Shown here: piece after piece, positions 4,417-5,279 of the stretch
Layout: each line of letters begins with the position of its first letter
How positions within the stretch are numbered: position 1 is the first letter of the stretch
Assembly: GCA_964525965.1 (NCBI GenBank)
Contig: CAZGKA010000121.1
Coordinates: forward strand, 1-5,279
DNA length: 5,279 bases
Source of the DNA: Methanodesulfokora sp964525965
GTDB lineage: Archaea; Korarchaeota; Korarchaeia; Korarchaeales; Korarchaeaceae
Direction of reading: 5' to 3'
Notes under the pieces: model-generated
Databases searched by the model: none
What the model was told of the DNA's origin: nothing
What the model saw: only the letters and a program-made list of their open reading frames with translations
Position numbers and translations under genes: made by a program

Positions 4417-5279
4417 ATGGGGTTCGTAGATCTGCTATCTCAGTGGATCTCAGGATACCCGGCAGGTGGTGAGAGAGTACTCTCAATGGTGGGAATAGAG
4501 ATACATTGGCTCATACTCCAGTACGTGCTCTCCCTGCCTCTGCTCGCAGTTATCTCGGAAGGGCTGTGGCTCAAGACAGGAAATGATCGCTGGAAGAGGC
4601 TCTCCAGAACGCTAGCCAAGGGATTCGTCATAGTGTTCGCTGTCGGGGCTGCCATGGGGACCGCCGCGGAGTTCGGGCTCGTGCTGCTCTGGCCGAACCT
4701 CACGGAGGCCGCGGGCAGGTACATCTACTTCCCGCTCTACATGGAGATATTTGCCTTTATAATGGAGGCAGTGTTCGTTTACATGTACTTCTACGCTGAG
4801 AACAAGCTTTCTCCCAGGGTCCACCTCCTGGTGGGCATCCTGGCCACTGCTGGGGCCTGGTGGTCCGCGGCCATGATACTGAGCGTCAACGCCTTCATGC
4901 AATCCCCCGTGAACGTCCTGTCCGCATACAACCCGATCACAGGGAAGTGGGCCCCTCCTGAGGTCATCCTCTACGTGCCAGTGCAGATAGCTCAGGCCCT
5001 TGACATAGACAAGCTGGCGGCCGTTGGAGCCAAGGTGATAGCGGCGTCAAGCTCTCAGGTGGAGGTCTCCCTTCCCTCAGGGCTCGTGAGGCAGCTGATG
5101 TACGAGGCCTTCATGGGAAAGACCATTGGGCAGAGCACGCTCGCAGCTGTCATGAAGCCTGAAGCCCTGAAAGCCCTGGCCTCGGTTCCTCTGAAAGCAG
5201 TCCTCGACAAGATAGTTGCCAACACCATAATGAACGTCGGTCCGTACACGGTGACCTTCCTTTCCGGGGGCTACCTGGA
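4417..5279 (+). CDS. cydA: Cytochrome bd-type quinol oxidase subunit I (3' end cut by window)
   Basis: There are 287 codons plus two bases and no stop before the window end. Subunit I of cytochrome bd oxidase binds the hemes and oxidises quinol in the cytoplasmic membrane, reducing O2. Visible features are four membrane helices (about 27-48, 69-92, 103-125, 134-158); His30 in IEIHWLI, corresponding to the N-terminal heme ligand; GAAMGTAAEFGLVLLWP (76-92), matching the G-x-x-x-G...EF motif; Glu109 and Glu116 in YMEIFAFIMEAVF; KLSPRVH; and NAFMQSP (157-163), matching the family NxWMQxP. After that, at least 125 residues of mostly soluble character follow without reaching the next conserved His, which lies only about 35 residues on in the E. 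coli protein. The ATG at 4417 follows an in-frame TGA at 4408-4410, so it is the earliest possible start. No Shine-Dalgarno is seen. A subunit II gene would be expected downstream. Confidence 0.92.
   Translation, partial: MGFVDLLSQWISGYPAGGERVLSMVGIEIHWLILQYVLSLPLLAVISEGLWLKTGNDRWKRLSRTLAKGFVIVFAVGAAMGTAAEFGLVLLWPNLTEAAGRYIYFPLYMEIFAFIMEAVFVYMYFYAENKLSPRVHLLVGILATAGAWWSAAMILSVNAFMQSPVNVLSAYNPITGKWAPPEVILYVPVQIAQALDIDKLAAVGAKVIAASSSQVEVSLPSGLVRQLMYEAFMGKTIGQSTLAAVMKPEALKALASVPLKAVLDKIVANTIMNVGPYTVTFLSGGYL

Noticed and set aside
4440..4902. Two minus-strand open frames opposite the cytochrome bd gene
   Set aside because: They are antisense shadows of a well-conserved plus-strand coding region.
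1..5279. CRISPR array
   Set aside because: No regularly spaced direct repeats are seen anywhere in the window.

Overview
The window looks archaeal, probably from a thermophilic member of the TACK/Thermoproteota-like lineages, although no marker gene fixes the lineage. The signs are several VapBC toxin-antitoxin modules packed together, A/T-rich TATA-like boxes about 25-40 bases before start codons with little or no Shine-Dalgarno sequence, heavy use of AGG/AGA for arginine, and an archaeal-style cytochrome bd subunit.

Layout. (1) Bases 1-922 hold the 3' two-thirds of a fused mannose-1-phosphate guanylyltransferase / mannose-6-phosphate isomerase gene, which makes GDP-mannose for glycans. (2) Bases 986-3297 form a toxin-antitoxin island with three independent VapBC-type modules. 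Module 1 (+) has an intact small ribbon-helix-helix antitoxin followed by a PIN-domain toxin broken by three frameshifts. Module 2 (+) is intact: a CopG-like antitoxin overlaps its PIN toxin by 29 bases, with a 20-bp palindrome on its promoter. Module 3 (-) is intact, converges on module 2, and has an 11-base overlap between antitoxin and toxin. (3) Bases 3298-4416 are about 1.1 kb with no intact gene, unusual for a compact archaeal genome. The left part (3306-3570) is dense in hairpins and could be a structured RNA or the decayed right end of an IS200/IS605-type element. The middle (3603-4031, minus strand) carries a protein-like frame interrupted by one TAG and is a candidate broken gene of unknown family. 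(4) Bases 4417-5279 hold the 5' part of a cytochrome bd-type terminal oxidase subunit I gene, cut by the window end, with an unusually long extracytoplasmic segment after the fourth membrane helix.

How the parts relate. The sugar-nucleotide and oxidase genes are ordinary housekeeping-type genes that flank an accessory strip of toxin-antitoxin modules and decayed sequence. The three antitoxins end in a similar acidic/arginine tail (S-[A]-E-L-[IV]-R...R-D-x-R), which suggests a shared way of gripping PIN toxins. The antitoxin of the broken module survives intact, so it may still act on another VapC or on its own promoter.
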